Notes: generated by a model not told the origin, from the letters alone. Numbered from the stretch's first letter, positions 53,777 to 63,415 are shown. The stretch is 64,000 nucleotides of DNA from an uncultured Pelagibacteraceae bacterium (GCA_902631265.1 CACOXX010000002.1:1-64000), one strand, 5' to 3'. Numbers and translations: made by a program.

Positions 53777-55704
53777 GATAGACACTCCTCGTATTTGTTT
53801 TCGTCGTTTTCTTGTTGTTTTGATTTATAAACATTCGCAGTAATGTCAGTTGATTTTGCATCATTAACATTTTCTGCTCTTTGTATTGATTTAGACCTGC
53901 AATAATAAAGACTCTTCAATCCTTTTTTCCAAGCTTGGAAATGAATTTGATGAAGATCTCTTTTATGAACATCTGCAGGTAAAAATAAGTTAATAGATTG
54001 TGCTTGTGAGATATGTGGAGTTCTATCTGCACTTAAATCAACAAGCCATCTTTGATCTAATTCAAAAGCTGTTTTGAAAACATCTTTTTCTTCTTGAGTT
54101 AAAAAATCTAAATGTGATACAGATCCTTGATTAGTCGTGATCGTCGACCATGTTTCATCCGTATCCTTTCCATGTTTTTCTAATAATTTTCTTAAGTATT
54201 TATTTCTAACATTGAAAGATCCTGAAAGAGTTTTGTGGGTATAGCTATTTGCTGCAATTGGCTCAACTCCTGGGGAAGTTCCACCACAAATAATCGAAAT
54301 AGAAGCTGTTGGAGCAATTGCAGTTTTATTTGAAAATCTCTCTTTAAAACCGTATTCCGCTGCATCAGGACATGCTCCTCTTTCTTCAGCTAAATCTTTT
54401 GATGATTTGTCAACTTTCTTTTGAATATTTTCAAAAATCTTTTTGTTCCAAACTTTGCTCATTACCGACTCAAGAGGTATCATTTTTTTCTGATAATATG
54501 AGTGAAGTCCCATAACACCTAAACCAACACTTCTTTCTTTTGCTGCTGAGTATGTTGCATCACTAAATTCTTCTGGTGCATTGTTAATAAAGTCAGTCAA
54601 GACATTGTCTAAAAATCTCATCACATCATCTATAAAACTTTCATCATCTTTCCACTCATCATATTTTTCGATATTTAATGAAGACAAACAACAAACAGCA
54701 GTTCTGTCTCTACCCTCTTTATCAATACCTGTTGGAAGAGTAATCTCACTACATAAGTTAGATGTTTTGACTGTTAAGCCGGCTAACTTATGATGTTGAG
54801 GTATTTGTCTATTAACTGTATCAATAAAAATTATGTAAGGCTCACCTGTTTCAACTCTTGCAGTTAATAATCTGATCCATAAATTTCTCGCTGAAACAGT
54901 TGATTGTACAGATCCATTTTTTGGACTCTTAAGTGCCCATTGTTCATCAAGTTCAACTGCTCTCATGAAAGCATCTGAAACAAGAACACCATGATGCAGA
55001 TTAAGAGCTTTTCTATTTGGATCTCCACCTGTAGGTCTTCTCATTTCAATAAATTCTTCAATCTCTGGATGGTCAATAGGTAAATAACAAGCAGCAGATC
55101 CTCTTCTTAAAGAACCTTGACTAATTGCCATTGTTAAAGAGTCCATAACTTTTATAAAAGGAATTATTCCAGAAGTTTTTCCAACTCTTCCAATTTTTTC
55201 ACCAATAGATCTTAGATTGCCCCAGTAACTTCCAATACCGCCACCTCTTGCAGCTAACCAAACATTTTCACTCCAGAGACCCAAGATACCATTTAAACTA
55301 TCACTCGCTTCATTTAAGAAACATGATATTGGTAAACCTCTTGTAGTTCCTCCATTAGACAGAACTGGTGTTGCAGGCATGAACCAAAGATTACTAATAT
55401 AATTGTACAGTCTTTGTGCGTGTAAATTATCATCGGCATAATGACTTGCTACTCTTGCAAACAAGTCTTGGAAAGACTCGTTCTCTCCTAAATATCTGTC
55501 GCTAAGTGTTGCTTTTCCGAAATCTGTTAGATTTTCATCTCTACTTCTATCAATCTTTATTGTGATACCTCTAGAGTTTTGAAATAGCTCTGTGTTGTTG
55601 TTTAAAGAGAATAAATCTGGACCTTTTGTCTTAGTCTTCTGATCAACCTGAGGTTTAAATTCAGAGACAGCTTTCTTTATTGCCTGAGACAAGACTTTGT
55701 TCAT
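53767..55704 (-). CDS. nrdA: Ribonucleoside-diphosphate reductase, class I alpha subunit
   Basis: SDRYLGENESFQDLFARVAS..., LFNNxx-type MPATPVLSNGGTTRGLPISCFLN; C-terminal CLSCQ redox tail. Confidence 0.97.
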   Translation of the reverse strand: MNKVLSQAIKKAVSEFKPQVDQKTKTKGPDLFSLNNNTELFQNSRGITIKIDRSRDENLTDFGKATLSDRYLGENESFQDLFARVASHYADDNLHAQRLYNYISNLWFMPATPVLSNGGTTRGLPISCFLNEASDSLNGILGLWSENVWLAARGGGIGSYWGNLRSIGEKIGRVGKTSGIIPFIKVMDSLTMAISQGSLRRGSAACYLPIDHPEIEEFIEMRRPTGGDPNRKALNLHHGVLVSDAFMRAVELDEQWALKSPKNGSVQSTVSARNLWIRLLTARVETGEPYIIFIDTVNRQIPQHHKLAGLTVKTSNLCSEITLPTGIDKEGRDRTAVCCLSSLNIEKYDEWKDDESFIDDVMRFLDNVLTDFINNAPEEFSDATYSAAKERSVGLGVMGLHSYYQKKMIPLESVMSKVWNKKIFENIQKKVDKSSKDLAEERGACPDAAEYGFKERFSNKTAIAPTASISIICGGTSPGVEPIAANSYTHKTLSGSFNVRNKYLRKLLEKHGKDTDETWSTITTNQGSVSHLDFLTQEEKDVFKTAFELDQRWLVDLSADRTPHISQAQSINLFLPADVHKRDLHQIHFQAWKKGLKSLYYCRSKSIQRAENVNDAKSTDITANVYKSKQQENDENKYEECLSCQ

Positions 55705-55738
55705 TATACTCCCTTTTTAACACTATTTATTAGTAAAA

Positions 55739-55785
55739 CAACTATATGTTGTGTGCAGATTTCTTAAATACACTATATAAATTAA
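55739..55785 (-). promoter_or_regulatory. Tandem NrdR-box-like sites upstream of nrdAB
   Basis: CAACTATATGTTGTGT (55739-55754) and ACACTATATAAATTAA (55770-55785), 15 bp gap, 13/16 and 12/16 hand-counted matches to a remembered NrdR consensus ACACWATATATWGTGT. Confidence 0.55.
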
Positions 55786-55859
55786 AAATCAACAGAACAT
55801 TTATAGAACATAAAAAAAATAGTTCAATAAAAAAATCAAAAAAATGTACATATATCAAC

Positions 55860-57305
55860 ATGGAAGTGGAAAAAAAAATCGACCCATTCGGATTTAGGGA
55901 ATATGACGCAAGGTGGCTATACCCAAAAAGCATCAACTCGAAGGGAATCGAGGCAGTAGGAAAAGGATTCGGGACCCAAGTTATTAACACTGAAAAAAAT
56001 CCAACTGTAATCGTAGGTAACGACTACAGATCCTATAGCGAAGAGGTTAAAAATAATTTTGTAAAAGGACTTTTATCAACTGGCTGTAATGTAAAAGATA
56101 TAGGTCTATGTTTATCACCTACAGTTTATTTTTCCCAATTTAAAATAAAATCGAATGCAGTAGCAATGATAACTGCAAGCCACAACGAAAATGGTTGGAC
56201 AGGAATAAAGATGGGAATTGAGAAAGGTTTAACTCATTGCAAAGATGAAATGTCTGAACTTAAATCAATTGTAATGAATGAAACTTTTAAACAAGGTTCA
56301 GGTAAATACGAAAAAGTAGAAAATTTTAATAGAGTATACATTGATGAATTATCGAAAAATAAGATAAAGAAAAAATTAAAAGTTGTAGCTGCTTGCGGGA
56401 ATGGAACTGCAGGAATATTTGCACCAGAGATCCTAAGGAATATTGGGTGTGAAGTAATAGAACTTGATTGTAATTTAGACTATAATTTTCCAAGATATAA
56501 CCCAAACCCAGAAGATATGAAAATGTTACATGAAATTTCAAAATGCGTAAAAGAAAATAATGCAGACGTAGGTTTTGGATTTGATGGTGATGGAGATAGG
56601 GTTGGAGTTATAGATAATAAAGGTAATGAAATATTTGCGGACAAAATCGGTTTGTTAATTGCTAGAAATATTTCAGAATTGCATCCTAATAATAAATTTA
56701 TCGTAGATGTAAAATCTACAGGATTATTTAGCAAAGATGAAATTTTAAAAAAAAATAATTGCAAAACTCTTTATTGGAAAACAGGACATTCGTATATAAA
56801 AAGAAAAGTGAAAGAAGATAATGCAATAGCTGGATTTGAAAAAAGTGGTCACTTTTTTTTTAATAAACCTCTAGGATTTGGTTTTGACGATGGTATTAAT
56901 TCGGCAATTCAAATTTGTCATTTGGTAGATAATCAAAATAAAAAATTAGATGTTTTGATAAATCATTTACCAAAAACTTTTCAGAGCCCAACTATGGGAC
57001 CATTTTGTAAAGATGAAGAAAAATATAAAGTTATAGATGAAATTATTGCTAATATAAAAAATCTTCGAACTGAAAAGAAAAAAATATGTAATCAAGAAAT
57101 TACCGACATACTTACGGTTAACGGTGTCAGATTTACTCTTGCTGATGGATCTTGGGGCCTTGTAAGAGCATCTTCGAACAAACCTTCGCTTGTTGTGGTA
57201 ACAGAAAGTCCTGTGTCGGAACAAATTAAAACTGATATCTTTAGATTTATAGATGATTTACTTCAAAAAACAGGGAAGATTGGTGAGTACGATCAAAAGA
57301 TTTAG
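55860..57305 (+). CDS. Phosphomannomutase/phosphoglucomutase
   Basis: MEVEKKIDPFGFREYDARWLYP..., MITASHNENGWTGIKMG, GFGFDGDGDRVGVID, GFEKSGHFFF; start trimmed from ORF track. Confidence 0.93.
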   Translation: MEVEKKIDPFGFREYDARWLYPKSINSKGIEAVGKGFGTQVINTEKNPTVIVGNDYRSYSEEVKNNFVKGLLSTGCNVKDIGLCLSPTVYFSQFKIKSNAVAMITASHNENGWTGIKMGIEKGLTHCKDEMSELKSIVMNETFKQGSGKYEKVENFNRVYIDELSKNKIKKKLKVVAACGNGTAGIFAPEILRNIGCEVIELDCNLDYNFPRYNPNPEDMKMLHEISKCVKENNADVGFGFDGDGDRVGVIDNKGNEIFADKIGLLIARNISELHPNNKFIVDVKSTGLFSKDEILKKNNCKTLYWKTGHSYIKRKVKEDNAIAGFEKSGHFFFNKPLGFGFDDGINSAIQICHLVDNQNKKLDVLINHLPKTFQSPTMGPFCKDEEKYKVIDEIIANIKNLRTEKKKICNQEITDILTVNGVRFTLADGSWGLVRASSNKPSLVVVTESPVSEQIKTDIFRFIDDLLQKTGKIGEYDQKI

Positions 57306-57306
57306 A

Positions 57307-57708
57307 TTAAACTTTATTTCCTTTAATTAAAAAATAAAAGCCACCAATAAAAAGAAAAATTTGCTCACTGGTGAATAATTTTTGGGTGATAAACCAATCT
57401 GGATGAGCGATTATAAAAATATTTGTCATGATTATAACAATTACAAGGCCTGCAAATCTTGTAAGCGTGTCTCCTATAGGATTTTTTAAAAAACCACTTA
57501 CAATTAAAATAACTCCTGATAAGAGCTCACTTAATGCAACAAAAGAAGCTAACACAGGAGATAAACCAAAATACTCAACTAAACCAGCTGGTGGCAAAGG
57601 AAATTTTGCATAACCGTGAATAATAAAAGCAATACCAATTCCAAATCTTAATAGATGAGATGCAATAGCTTCAAAATTCAATAAAAAGTTTTTTGCTTTA
57701 GAAATCAT
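57307..57708 (-). CDS. DoxX family membrane protein
   Basis: LLRFGIGIAFIIHGYAKFPLPPAGLVEYFGLSPVLASFVALSELLSGVILIVSGF. Confidence 0.8.
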   Translation of the reverse strand: MISKAKNFLLNFEAIASHLLRFGIGIAFIIHGYAKFPLPPAGLVEYFGLSPVLASFVALSELLSGVILIVSGFLKNPIGDTLTRFAGLVIVIIMTNIFIIAHPDWFITQKLFTSEQIFLFIGGFYFLIKGNKV

Positions 57709-57765
57709 AATTAAATCTTAAATATTTTGTATTGTAGTTCAAGAGAAGTTTTCTAATTATCACCA

Positions 57766-58596
57766 TCAAATATTAAAATATCTATAAAGAAATATAGTAG
57801 CCATAACGTATAAAAATATTCCAAAAAGCACCTGAACTTTTGCTTTTTCAAGTCTATGTACTGTATTTGCACCAATTCTGGCCATATAAGTAGTTATTGG
57901 AACGAATATGAAAAAGGCTGGAATATTAACAAAACCGATACTCAATGGGATATCAACCTCTTTATAAAGACCAGATATAAAAAAACCAACTGCACCAAAT
58001 AATGAAATTATAAATCCGATTACTGCCGCACTTCCTATTGCTCGATTAATAGTGTACCCAAAATATCTTAAAACAGGAACATTTATCATTGCCCCCGTAA
58101 TCCCCATTGGAGCAGAAATTAAACCAGAAATAAATCCAAACGTTAAACGAGGTAATAGATTAAATGACGGCAGGGCACTTTTATTATTATTTTTAACAAG
58201 TAGTAAATAGGCTCCTAGGATATAAACCATAATAGCAAAAAATAAAACTAAGGATTTTGTGTTCATTTTGGATGCAATTATAGTTCCACTCACTACACCA
58301 ATAATAACGAATACTCCAAAAGATTTAATTATACTCATATCCACGGCGTTGTGTTTTTTGTGGGTTAAGACTGAGGAAAACGACGTTAAGATTGTTATTG
58401 TAAATGCAGTTCCAACTGTTAAGTGCATTAAATATTCTTTATCTATTCCGTATAATTCAAAGATAAAAAATAAAAAAGGTACAGAAATTAATCCACCACC
58501 AATTCCAAATAGTCCTGCAAAAAAACCTACAGGGATAGCAGCGGCTATCATCAAGAAAATTATGAGTAAATATTCGTTTAAGATTGTTTCTATCAC
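57766..58596 (-). CDS. Sulfite exporter TauE/SafE family protein
   Basis: VGFFAGLFGIGGGLISVPFLFF..., LTHKKHNAVDMSIIKSFGVFVIIG. Confidence 0.9.
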   Translation of the reverse strand: MIETILNEYLLIIFLMIAAAIPVGFFAGLFGIGGGLISVPFLFFIFELYGIDKEYLMHLTVGTAFTITILTSFSSVLTHKKHNAVDMSIIKSFGVFVIIGVVSGTIIASKMNTKSLVLFFAIMVYILGAYLLLVKNNNKSALPSFNLLPRLTFGFISGLISAPMGITGAMINVPVLRYFGYTINRAIGSAAVIGFIISLFGAVGFFISGLYKEVDIPLSIGFVNIPAFFIFVPITTYMARIGANTVHRLEKAKVQVLFGIFLYVMATIFLYRYFNI

Positions 58597-58606
58597 TTTT
58601 GTAAAA

Positions 58607-59443
58607 TTAATTGATACTTAGATATTCTAAAAATGATCTAATTGATACCAAAATTAAAAAAGTTCCAAATATTTTGCTAAGTATTTTTTTGTCTATTTTA
58701 TACACTGCTTTAGCGCCTAGTCTAGCCATTATCATAGTTACAGGTACAAAAACAATGAAGCCTAGTAAATTTATATAACCCAGACTGAACGGTGTATTTA
58801 CATTGTCTATGATCTTGCCGCCTGTAATCATTGTAATAGTTCCAGCAACAGCAATAAGAAAACCTACAGCTGCTGCTGTCCCAATTGATTTTCTAATATC
58901 GTAACCAAATGTTCTCATGAATGGAACCATCAGTGATCCTCCTCCAATACCTAAAGGTATAGATATAAATCCAATTATTATCCCAGAAATATTTTTAACC
59001 AAATTTGATATTTGTTTTGGATTATCAACTAATTTTTCTCTCAAAAAAATAAAAAAAAGTCCAACCATAAATGCAAATATAGAAAAAAATAATACAAGCG
59101 CAGGTGTTTTTAAATTAACTGCTAAGAAAGTTCCAAAAAAAACTCCAATTAAAATAAAAATTCCAAAAGATTTTACCATTTTAAAATCTACTGCATCATG
59201 TTCTCTATGTGTTAAAGTAGATATAATTGAAGTTGGAATTATTATTGCTAAAGATGTACCAACGGCTAAATGCATCCTTGTTACAATGTCAAAGTCTAAA
59301 ACTGTAAACGCGTAGTAAAGTGCGGGAACCATAATTATGCCACCACCTACTCCAAGTAAACCAGCCATAAATCCTGCAACTGCCGCAGCAATAGCTAAAA
59401 CAGTTAAAAGATAAAAAATTTCATTGATATTTAAATTTTCCAT
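58607..59443 (-). CDS. Sulfite exporter TauE/SafE family protein (paralog of 57766..58596)
   Basis: AGFMAGLLGVGGGIIMVPALYY..., LTHREHDAVDFKMVKSFGIFILIG. Confidence 0.9.
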   Translation of the reverse strand: MENLNINEIFYLLTVLAIAAAVAGFMAGLLGVGGGIIMVPALYYAFTVLDFDIVTRMHLAVGTSLAIIIPTSIISTLTHREHDAVDFKMVKSFGIFILIGVFFGTFLAVNLKTPALVLFFSIFAFMVGLFFIFLREKLVDNPKQISNLVKNISGIIIGFISIPLGIGGGSLMVPFMRTFGYDIRKSIGTAAAVGFLIAVAGTITMITGGKIIDNVNTPFSLGYINLLGFIVFVPVTMIMARLGAKAVYKIDKKILSKIFGTFLILVSIRSFLEYLSIN

Positions 59444-60450
59444 TAAGAATTTAATTGATTTGCTTTCTCATTATTTTGCACAATAGTCATTATGTGTTTA
59501 GCTTTTTGAAAATCTGAGTCTCTAGCCATCATATTGTCACTTAAATATCTTTTCCAATCTTTAGAGCCAGGTTGACCATGATACAGCCCCACTGTGTGTC
59601 GCATTATATGATTTACTTTTGTACCAAGTTTTACTTCTTCCTCTAAATAATTAATAATTTCTTTTGCAATTTGTTCTCTTGATGGCACTTCATTTGTATT
59701 AAATATTTCTTTCTCAATATCAGTCAAAAAGTAAGGATTTTGATAAATTGCTCTTCCAATCATCACGCCATCACAATGTTCTAAATGTTTTTTAATTTCT
59801 TTAGTTTGTGAGATACCTCCATTAATTATTATTTCAAGGTCTGAATTTGCTTTCTTAATTTCGTATACCATTTCATAATTAAGCTTTGGTATATTTAAAT
59901 TTTGTTTAGGAGTAAGACCTTTTAATAAAGCCTTTCTTGCATGAAGTATGATTGTTTTACACCCAGATTGTTTTATTTTGTTAATGAAATTATTTAAATA
60001 TTCAAAGTCCTCAATTTCATCAACTCCTATCCTAGTTTTAGCTGTAACTGGAATTTTGCATGAATTGACCATGTTATTAATACATTCTGCAACTAAATCA
60101 GGCTCTTTCATTAAACACGCTCCAAAAGAATTTTTTTGTACCTTTTTACTTGGACAACCTAAATTAATATTAATTTCATCATAACCAAATTGTTCTGCTA
60201 GTTTGGCAACTTCTGCTAGCTCATTTTTGTCTGAGCCTCCTACTTGAAGAGCAACAGGCTTCTCTTCTTCTCTAAAACCAAGTATTCTTTTTCTATCACC
60301 ATGAATTGCTGATTTCGTTGCAACCATCTCAGAGTACAGCATTACATTTTTGCTTATAAGTCTTAAGAAATATCTATCATGCCTATCAGTGCAATCCATC
60401 ATTGGTGCAACAGATATTTTTCTATTGATTTTTTTGTTTTTAAAATCCAA
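59443..60450 (-). CDS. dusA: tRNA-dihydrouridine synthase A
   Basis: ISVAPMMDCTDRHDRYFLRLIS, INLGCPSKKVQKNSFGACLM, TAKTRIGVD, NGGISQTKE. Confidence 0.95.
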   Translation of the reverse strand: MDFKNKKINRKISVAPMMDCTDRHDRYFLRLISKNVMLYSEMVATKSAIHGDRKRILGFREEEKPVALQVGGSDKNELAEVAKLAEQFGYDEININLGCPSKKVQKNSFGACLMKEPDLVAECINNMVNSCKIPVTAKTRIGVDEIEDFEYLNNFINKIKQSGCKTIILHARKALLKGLTPKQNLNIPKLNYEMVYEIKKANSDLEIIINGGISQTKEIKKHLEHCDGVMIGRAIYQNPYFLTDIEKEIFNTNEVPSREQIAKEIINYLEEEVKLGTKVNHIMRHTVGLYHGQPGSKDWKRYLSDNMMARDSDFQKAKHIMTIVQNNEKANQLNS

Positions 60451-61771
60451 TTGGTTTACCCATTAATTTGTCAGGTAACCAAGTTACTATTTCTGGGAAA
60501 ATACACAATATTATTATACAGATAACCATCATAACCATAAAAGGAATAGAGCCTTTTAATATTTCAGAAAGACTCACGTCTGGAGTAATTCCTTTTATAA
60601 TATATAAGTTTAATCCAACGGGTGGTGTAATCAATCCAATCTCCATATTTATCGTAAAGACGATTGCGAACCAATAAGGATCAAAGCCAAACTGAGTAAT
60701 AATTGGCAGTAATATTGCAGATGTCATAACTATAACTGCAACAGGTGGTAAAAAGAAACCAGCAATCAACAAAAATATATTAATATAGAAAAATAAGACC
60801 CATTTATTTAATCCCATCTCTACAATGGTTTGAGCAATTGATTGTGTTACATAAAGAGTAGATAAGCTAAAAGCGAATATATAAGAACCTGCAATGATAA
60901 ACATTATCATTACGCTTTCTTTCATAGATACTTTAACGATATCCCATATTTTTTTCGGTTGATAAATTTTGTAAACAATTGCAATCATGACAAATACAAG
61001 AAATGCACCTACTCCAGATGCTTCTGAAGGAGTTGCTACTCCACCGTATAGAACATATAAAACTCCAACCACTATTAATAAAAATGGAAGAACTCTTGGG
61101 ATGACTTCTAATTTTTCTTTGAGTGTAGGGGGTGTTCTATTTCTTAAAATTTCTGCAGATTGCTTGTCAATAAAGTAAGAGTAGATGTAAGCCCATAACA
61201 TAAATAATCCAGCTAGAAGTAAACCAGGTATGACACCGCATAAAAATAATCTTCCAATTGAAGTACCAGTTGCTAATCCATAAACAATTAAAACAATACT
61301 GGGCGGTATTAAAACACCTAAAGTTCCCCCTGCCGCTATACATCCTGTTGCTAATCTTGCTGAGTATCCTCTTTTTCGCATTTCTGGAATACCCATCGTT
61401 CCTATTGCTGCACATGTTGCAGGACTTGATCCACTTAAGGCTGCAAAGATAGAGCATGCTCCAATATTAGAAACAACAAGACCACCAGGCAACCTCCATA
61501 GCCATCTGTCTAAACCTGTGTACAAATCTTTACCAGCTGGTGAATTCGCAACAGCCATACCCATTAAAATAAACATTGGTATAGACAACAAGACAAAAGA
61601 ATTTAAACCTGCGTAAAATGTTTCAGCGAAAACATTTAAAATTGAAAAACCTTCAGCGATAACTAAAAAGACAACTGAAATAAAGCATAAGCCAAAAGCT
61701 ATTGGTATCCCTGAAAATAACATTACAACAGTTACTATTCCAACTACTAAACCTAATAATAAAGGATCCAT
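60440..61771 (-). CDS. dctM: TRAP transporter large permease, DctM type
   Basis: 443 aa polytopic; ALSGSSPATCAAIGTMGIPEMRKRGYSARLATGCIAAGGTLGVLIPPSI. Confidence 0.95.
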   Translation of the reverse strand: MDPLLLGLVVGIVTVVMLFSGIPIAFGLCFISVVFLVIAEGFSILNVFAETFYAGLNSFVLLSIPMFILMGMAVANSPAGKDLYTGLDRWLWRLPGGLVVSNIGACSIFAALSGSSPATCAAIGTMGIPEMRKRGYSARLATGCIAAGGTLGVLIPPSIVLIVYGLATGTSIGRLFLCGVIPGLLLAGLFMLWAYIYSYFIDKQSAEILRNRTPPTLKEKLEVIPRVLPFLLIVVGVLYVLYGGVATPSEASGVGAFLVFVMIAIVYKIYQPKKIWDIVKVSMKESVMIMFIIAGSYIFAFSLSTLYVTQSIAQTIVEMGLNKWVLFFYINIFLLIAGFFLPPVAVIVMTSAILLPIITQFGFDPYWFAIVFTINMEIGLITPPVGLNLYIIKGITPDVSLSEILKGSIPFMVMMVICIIILCIFPEIVTWLPDKLMGKPIGF

Positions 61772-62268
61772 TACTCAAACTCCTTTAATTTTCTTATGTG
61801 CAAGATCAATTCAGATATATATGACAATGTCATAAGAATTGCGCCGATAAGCATTGATGAATAGGGTATCCAGAGTGGAGGACCCCATACTGTTCCTGTA
61901 TTGTAATTCTTTATAAATGCTTCGTAAGTAATTTCATAACTTACGTAAAATAAAATTAGAAAAAAAATTAAACAAAGACTGTCAGTAAAAATTTTAAGTT
62001 TAGTGACATTCTTTTCACTTAAAAAAGTATATAGATACTCCATATTAACGTGACCTTTTTCACTTAAAACATATGCCGCGCCTATAAATGTAGAAGCAAC
62101 CAATAACATTGTGACAAGCTCTGTTTGCCAGGTGATTGCGTTCTTAAATAAATATCTCTCGAAGACTAATTCTGTAATGATAACGATAGAAAGAAAAAGA
62201 CAGCCAGCTGCAAAAATTCCGCAAGCTTTAGCTAGCCAGTTTGTTAATTTAATAAATTTATCAGTCAT
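61771..62268 (-). CDS. dctQ: TRAP transporter small permease, DctQ type
   Basis: 4-TM protein between DctP and DctM; ITWQTELVTMLLVASTFIGAAYVLSEKGHVNMEYLY. Confidence 0.92.
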   Translation of the reverse strand: MTDKFIKLTNWLAKACGIFAAGCLFLSIVIITELVFERYLFKNAITWQTELVTMLLVASTFIGAAYVLSEKGHVNMEYLYTFLSEKNVTKLKIFTDSLCLIFFLILFYVSYEITYEAFIKNYNTGTVWGPPLWIPYSSMLIGAILMTLSYISELILHIRKLKEFE

Positions 62269-62273
62269 GAAAA

Positions 62274-62300
62274 ATACCCCTGCCGATATAGCAGGGGTAT
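62274..62300 (-). terminator. Strong stem-loop with T-run between dctP and dctQ (partial terminator / processing hairpin)
   Basis: Perfect 10-bp stem ATACCCCTGC...GCAGGGGTAT with 7-nt loop, followed on minus strand by TTTTTC directly before dctQ ATG. Confidence 0.75.
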
Positions 62301-62313
62301 AATTTTAATTTAA

Positions 62314-63324
62314 TTATTTTACAGCAAGAGCCATATCGATCAATTTTTGACCGTTAGGCACTTTTTCTGCAAAGTTTTTGTATGAAGATTTTTTAGCAAT
62401 AGCTAACCAAGCATCAAAGTCTGATTTCGACATGTAAGACAACTTCACACCAGCTTTTTTGTAAGCTTTTTCCATTGTCGTATCTAAACCAGCAGCTTCT
62501 TTAGTCATATACTTCTCTGCTTTTTTTCCAGCTTTCATTAAAGCTTTTTGTTGTTTGCTATCTAAAGCATCAAAAGATTTTTTTGACATCAAAATTGGCT
62601 CATACATAAACCATAGACCAAAATCTCCTGGAGGTGTTGCACATTTTACTTGCTCATAGATTCTGTATGAAACAAAACTTCCTGAACTAGTATTAGCACC
62701 ATCTAATACACCTGTTTGCAAACCATTATAGATTTCAGAAGATGGCATTGATTGAATACCTGCTCCCGCTGCTTCTAACATTTGGTTAAATGCTTTACCT
62801 GCAGCTCTAAACGTTTGACCTTTTACAGATGCTGGATTTGAAATACAATTTTTCTTTGAAACAAATCCACCTGCAAGCCAAGCATCAGACAAAACAACTA
62901 CTCCAGCATCATTGATGATTTTTTTAATTTCTGTCATCATTGGAGACGCATTAACTCTTAATGCATGTTTATGGTTTTTAACCATTCCTGGCATTAAAGT
63001 AATGTCAAACTCTGGATGGAACTTAGCAGCATATGCTAATGGGAAAGCTGAAATATCCAGCTGACCTGTTGTCATCGGTTTCCATTGCTCTTTTGGTTTG
63101 TAAAGTGATTTTGCAGGGTAAATTCTTATATCTACTCCTACATTAGCTTTTTTCATTTCATCAGCAATAATTTGAACCATTTCGTGTCTTACATCGAAAG
63201 ACCCGTCAGCTCTTGGCGTACCTGGCCATTGGTGACTAGCTTTTAAAGTTACTGCAAAAGCTGATCCAATAGTTGTAGTTACGAAAACTAATGAAAGAAA
63301 ATATAAAGATATTTTTTTTAACAT
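62314..63324 (-). CDS. dctP: TRAP transporter periplasmic solute-binding protein, DctP type
   Basis: Signal peptide MLKKISLYFLSLVFVTTTIGSAFA; TGQLDISAFPLAY, GQTFRAAGKAFNQMLEAAGAG, LQTGVLDGANT. Confidence 0.94.
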   Translation of the reverse strand: MLKKISLYFLSLVFVTTTIGSAFAVTLKASHQWPGTPRADGSFDVRHEMVQIIADEMKKANVGVDIRIYPAKSLYKPKEQWKPMTTGQLDISAFPLAYAAKFHPEFDITLMPGMVKNHKHALRVNASPMMTEIKKIINDAGVVVLSDAWLAGGFVSKKNCISNPASVKGQTFRAAGKAFNQMLEAAGAGIQSMPSSEIYNGLQTGVLDGANTSSGSFVSYRIYEQVKCATPPGDFGLWFMYEPILMSKKSFDALDSKQQKALMKAGKKAEKYMTKEAAGLDTTMEKAYKKAGVKLSYMSKSDFDAWLAIAKKSSYKNFAEKVPNGQKLIDMALAVK

Positions 63325-63357
63325 TATTATTCCTCTCTATTATTATTTTATTGATGT

Positions 63358-63386
63358 ATTAAATGTAACTTCTTGATAAGAGTCAA
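63358..63386 (-). promoter_or_regulatory. Predicted dctP promoter
   Basis: Minus strand TTGACT (63381-63386) - 17 bp - TTTAAT (63358-63363); AGAGAGG RBS before ATG at 63324. Confidence 0.6.
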
Positions 63387-63415
63387 TATGCTTTAAAATA
63401 CAATTGACGCTAATT

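Noticed and set aside
55720-55735. Possible third NrdR-like box ACACTATTTATTAGTA
   Set aside because: Only about 11/16 matches by hand count and wrong phasing (19 bp) relative to the neighbouring box
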